Source: Deltaproteobacteria bacterium (GTDB taxonomy: Bacteria; Desulfobacterota; Syntrophia; Syntrophales; UBA5619). From it: a stretch of 6,635 nucleotides of DNA. Location of the stretch: the NCBI GenBank assembly GCA_026388365.1, contig JAPLJW010000031.1, positions 1 to 6,635 of the forward strand, written 5' to 3'. The position numbers and the translations under genes are program-made. This document shows, piece after piece, positions 5,801-6,635 of the stretch. Position 1 is the stretch's first letter. Each line of letters opens with the position of its first letter. The notes beneath the pieces are model-generated. The model was given only the letters and a program-made list of their open reading frames with translations. It was not told the DNA's origin and did not search any database.

Positions 5801-6635
5801 GCAGTTGCGGTCCCGGACGCAGCCGATGGCCACAAGGTCGGCGGTCCCCAGGACCACCCCGTCCAAACCCATTGCAATCCCTTTGACGATATCCCCCCAG
5901 GTGCGGAAACCGCCGCTGCCGATGAAGACGACGGAATCCCGCAGGCCGTCATCCATCAATTTCTCGTGGCAGATGGGGATCGCATACTCCATATGCATGC
6001 CCATCTGGCCCTTGATGATATCGGGCGCGGCGCCGGTGCCCCCCCGCGGCCCGTCGAGCCAGACCTCGATCACCATCTGGTTGTCCTTGGCGATCCGCGC
6101 CAGACCCGATACGATGAACTCGATGTCGGGGGAAGGTGAGACCTTGATGCTGATCGTGGTCCGGCGGTTGATCATCCGCAGGGCATCGATGAAGGCCTTC
6201 ACGTCTTCGATGGAATAGCAGTTGTGGAAAGGGAACGGCGAGATCAGGCTGACCCCTGCCGGGACCCCGCGGAGGCGGGAAACCAGGCCGAAGACCTTCC
6301 GGCCCAGCAGATGGCCGCCCACCCCCTGCTTTGCGCCCTGGCTGTAAGCGATGACCACGCGGCGGGCACGGCGAATGGTCTCTTTGGTGACGCCGAACAA
6401 ACCGGTCTTGAGTTCGGTGGAGATATAGGGCTCATCATCGGGCGCCACGACGGTGACAAACTGGACAAGCATCTCATCGGGGTACTGCGCCAAAGTGGAC
6501 AGCAGTTCGTCGCTGAGCGCAGATCTCATGGAGGGTTCCGCCACCTCGAAGCGTATTTGATCCCGCAATTCCTCCACGGGAATAAGCTTCCTCTCTTCCA
6601 TGAACCCGCGCAGGGCGTCTACCAAAGGATCCGCC
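2870..6635 (-). CDS. Glutamate synthase-like fusion: FMN domain, class II amidotransferase, GXGXG (5' end missing)
   Basis: The frame is open to the window edge; residue numbers count from codon 6625 (TTG, probably internal Leu). Residues about 70-345 match the glutamate synthase FMN domain: GLFGVT (75-80), SQGAKQGVGG (95-104), IKVSPSP with Lys161, GGTGAAP (195-201), GSGGFRTWGDI (236-246) and a Cys trio 269/275/279. The FMN domain's opening MSFGAIS/MSYGSIS-type signature is not visible, so it probably starts outside the window. An Arg-rich linker (341-379) leads to a class II amidotransferase (380-about 850): Cys380-Gly, SCGRNSG (604-610), VIHRR (630-634), HNGE (658-661), TDTAVAA (683-689). 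After an Ala/Pro-rich linker (853-878) and a helical stretch comes the GXGXG beta-helix (about 975-1140), then a 110-residue tail. Modules resemble GlxD, GlxB and GlxC (MgsC, MgsA, MgsB) fused in that order. No NAD(P)H/FAD subunit is visible. Glutamate synthase activity is likely but not proven. Confidence 0.85.
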   Translation of the reverse strand, partial: ADPLVDALRGFMEERKLIPVEELRDQIRFEVAEPSMRSALSDELLSTLAQYPDEMLVQFVTVVAPDDEPYISTELKTGLFGVTKETIRRARRVVIAYSQGAKQGVGGHLLGRKVFGLVSRLRGVPAGVSLISPFPFHNCYSIEDVKAFIDALRMINRRTTISIKVSPSPDIEFIVSGLARIAKDNQMVIEVWLDGPRGGTGAAPDIIKGQMGMHMEYAIPICHEKLMDDGLRDSVVFIGSGGFRTWGDIVKGIAMGLDGVVLGTADLVAIGCVRDRNCESGCRSGISTIEPRMQLLRDVEINARQIINFRAILQAQMIKALAALGLKDIRELRGCYDRMAWPLLEERVQRRRRSRLIAVPEQESFPARSERSVPVSVPSPADCGVAAIVSNRIIPSGVMDLMLDCMANRGMDGVGIWKGGCYPHRLDHYAFQVLIKGILQSGVEEKMLAGNPGMDAGEVRRRARQETLASRRLIMQEIMDRYFQGLQVDGFTGNLEEWRIPYKRSHNNGSGEEMDFRCFGEKDPGDVFRFFVRARPEALEKFVENELLSDSIWPPRQIRYRDLTWANYRSDKAFLQEAEDEYIYRLGRTITRENYFQVREKKAAVLSCGRNSGCWKTDGTHLPWELPDAPVNVIHRRLATGSVVDQMNAHPFAELHTALTHNGETTNYRTMLNRVTQFNLTPLAQTDTAVAALKLHLLSQYLHYPFDTLVESFSPTTGWHLTQLPPEIRDRYERVQEAELESAPDGPYQYLCGRIDPYRRVIERLDIIDPSLLRPNVAMLYDDGDSFVSIICSEKQGCDAGMEELYRLGIVRSASPGLNFTVKTGMVSRVFYDEAGKITGHEVRDKFGKAIRIPHGEYPAAQGAPAAAGIPEGAMDQNPVAAVRERLPQWGFDDFRKAIERITERFPIGQAVEHLTRISDHLAGWNTGKKDRGVLSHILRESINGVLDRLDHSQNGSGMTRVILANAAKLERPVKSEQTLVVDARGFRPEGIDPSEVLSPFLDQAHNLGWRKFIVYRTQGQRGIGMAIGRGSTTETLIDVYGSPGEYCGAFNMGARVRVHGHAQNFTGMVSHSGVLEIHGDVGKVTGFSAKGGEFNILGNVVDRGWVCAVSDPRGPGLKVNLVGTAVEHLCQALMGGSVILLGLYRQPDGTLHTLESPYSGAKILAGASAGEVIFFDPHGRLQEAQYQGSKAHPVDEKKWEEISERLLKVEEIFALGIRREQTRLMLAVDGQQRTLLPENFKWILPTGSLEGYH
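5486..5491 (-). other. Predicted Asp379/Cys380 processing site
   Basis: Class II amidotransferases use the free amino group and thiol of an N-terminal Cys, and GltB precursors are cut just before it (E. coli GltB reads DNCGFGL there). Here SPADCGVAAIVSN has the same context, but the Cys is internal in the frame. No start codon directly precedes it (the preceding codon is Asp), so exposure would require proteolysis between Asp379 and Cys380. Cleavage is inferred from family knowledge. Confidence 0.45.
5516..5534 (-). promoter_or_regulatory. Possible internal translation start before the amidotransferase module
   Basis: GAGGAG (5529-5534) lies 10 nt before an in-frame GTG (5516-5518, Val370). 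Starting there would give a protein of about 882 residues with a ten-residue leader, MPVSVPSPAD, ahead of Cys380, like the short propeptides of ordinary GltB. Spacing is slightly long and purine-rich hexamers are common in such DNA, so this is speculative. Confidence 0.25.

Noticed and set aside
6623..6625. TTG as the true start of the synthase-like gene
   Set aside because: The frame remains open to the edge (Ala-Asp-Pro precede it), no good ribosome binding site is present, and the first part of the FMN domain is still missing.

Overview
All supported genes read leftwards (minus strand), in transcription order: a large glutamate-synthase-like gene (cut by the right edge), glnA, carA, and possibly the first codons of one more gene at the left edge. 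The DNA is GC-rich with strongly GC-biased third positions, which explains several long antisense shadow frames. A type I glutamine synthetase of the alpha subtype behind a textbook sigma-54 promoter, next to a multidomain glutamate synthase relative, suggests a Gram-negative bacterium, perhaps a deltaproteobacterium / Desulfobacterota. This taxonomic guess is inference only.

Right half (2870-6635): one open frame carries three modules of glutamate synthase in an unusual order: FMN/Fe-S synthase domain, then class II (Ntn) glutamine amidotransferase, then GXGXG beta-helix domain. The usual GltB order is amidotransferase, central, FMN, GXGXG. The catalytic Cys of the amidotransferase must be N-terminal to work, yet here it lies about 380 residues into the visible protein. 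The other active-site residues are intact. Either the chain is cut before this Cys, or a second start is used. A GTG with a GAGGAG upstream lies ten codons before it. This is the most interesting feature of the window.

Middle (1316-2869): the 222-base gap after the synthase gene holds a sigma-54 promoter (TTGGCACG-N4-TTGCT), which fixes the glnA start at 2647 and predicts nitrogen-responsive, activator-dependent transcription. The synthetase is full length but has Phe where adenylylated enzymes have Tyr, so it is probably controlled by promoter and feedback rather than by adenylylation.

Left (1-1315): a 130-base spacer with three potential RNA hairpins separates glnA from carA, the small (glutaminase) subunit of carbamoyl-phosphate synthetase. 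The hairpin nearest carA would hide its ribosome binding site. An ATG overlaps the carA stop codon and may start a further gene that does not look like carB.

Together the genes centre on glutamine: glnA makes it from glutamate and ammonia, the synthase-like protein probably uses it to make glutamate (or a related amino transfer), and CarA spends it on carbamoyl phosphate for arginine and pyrimidines.
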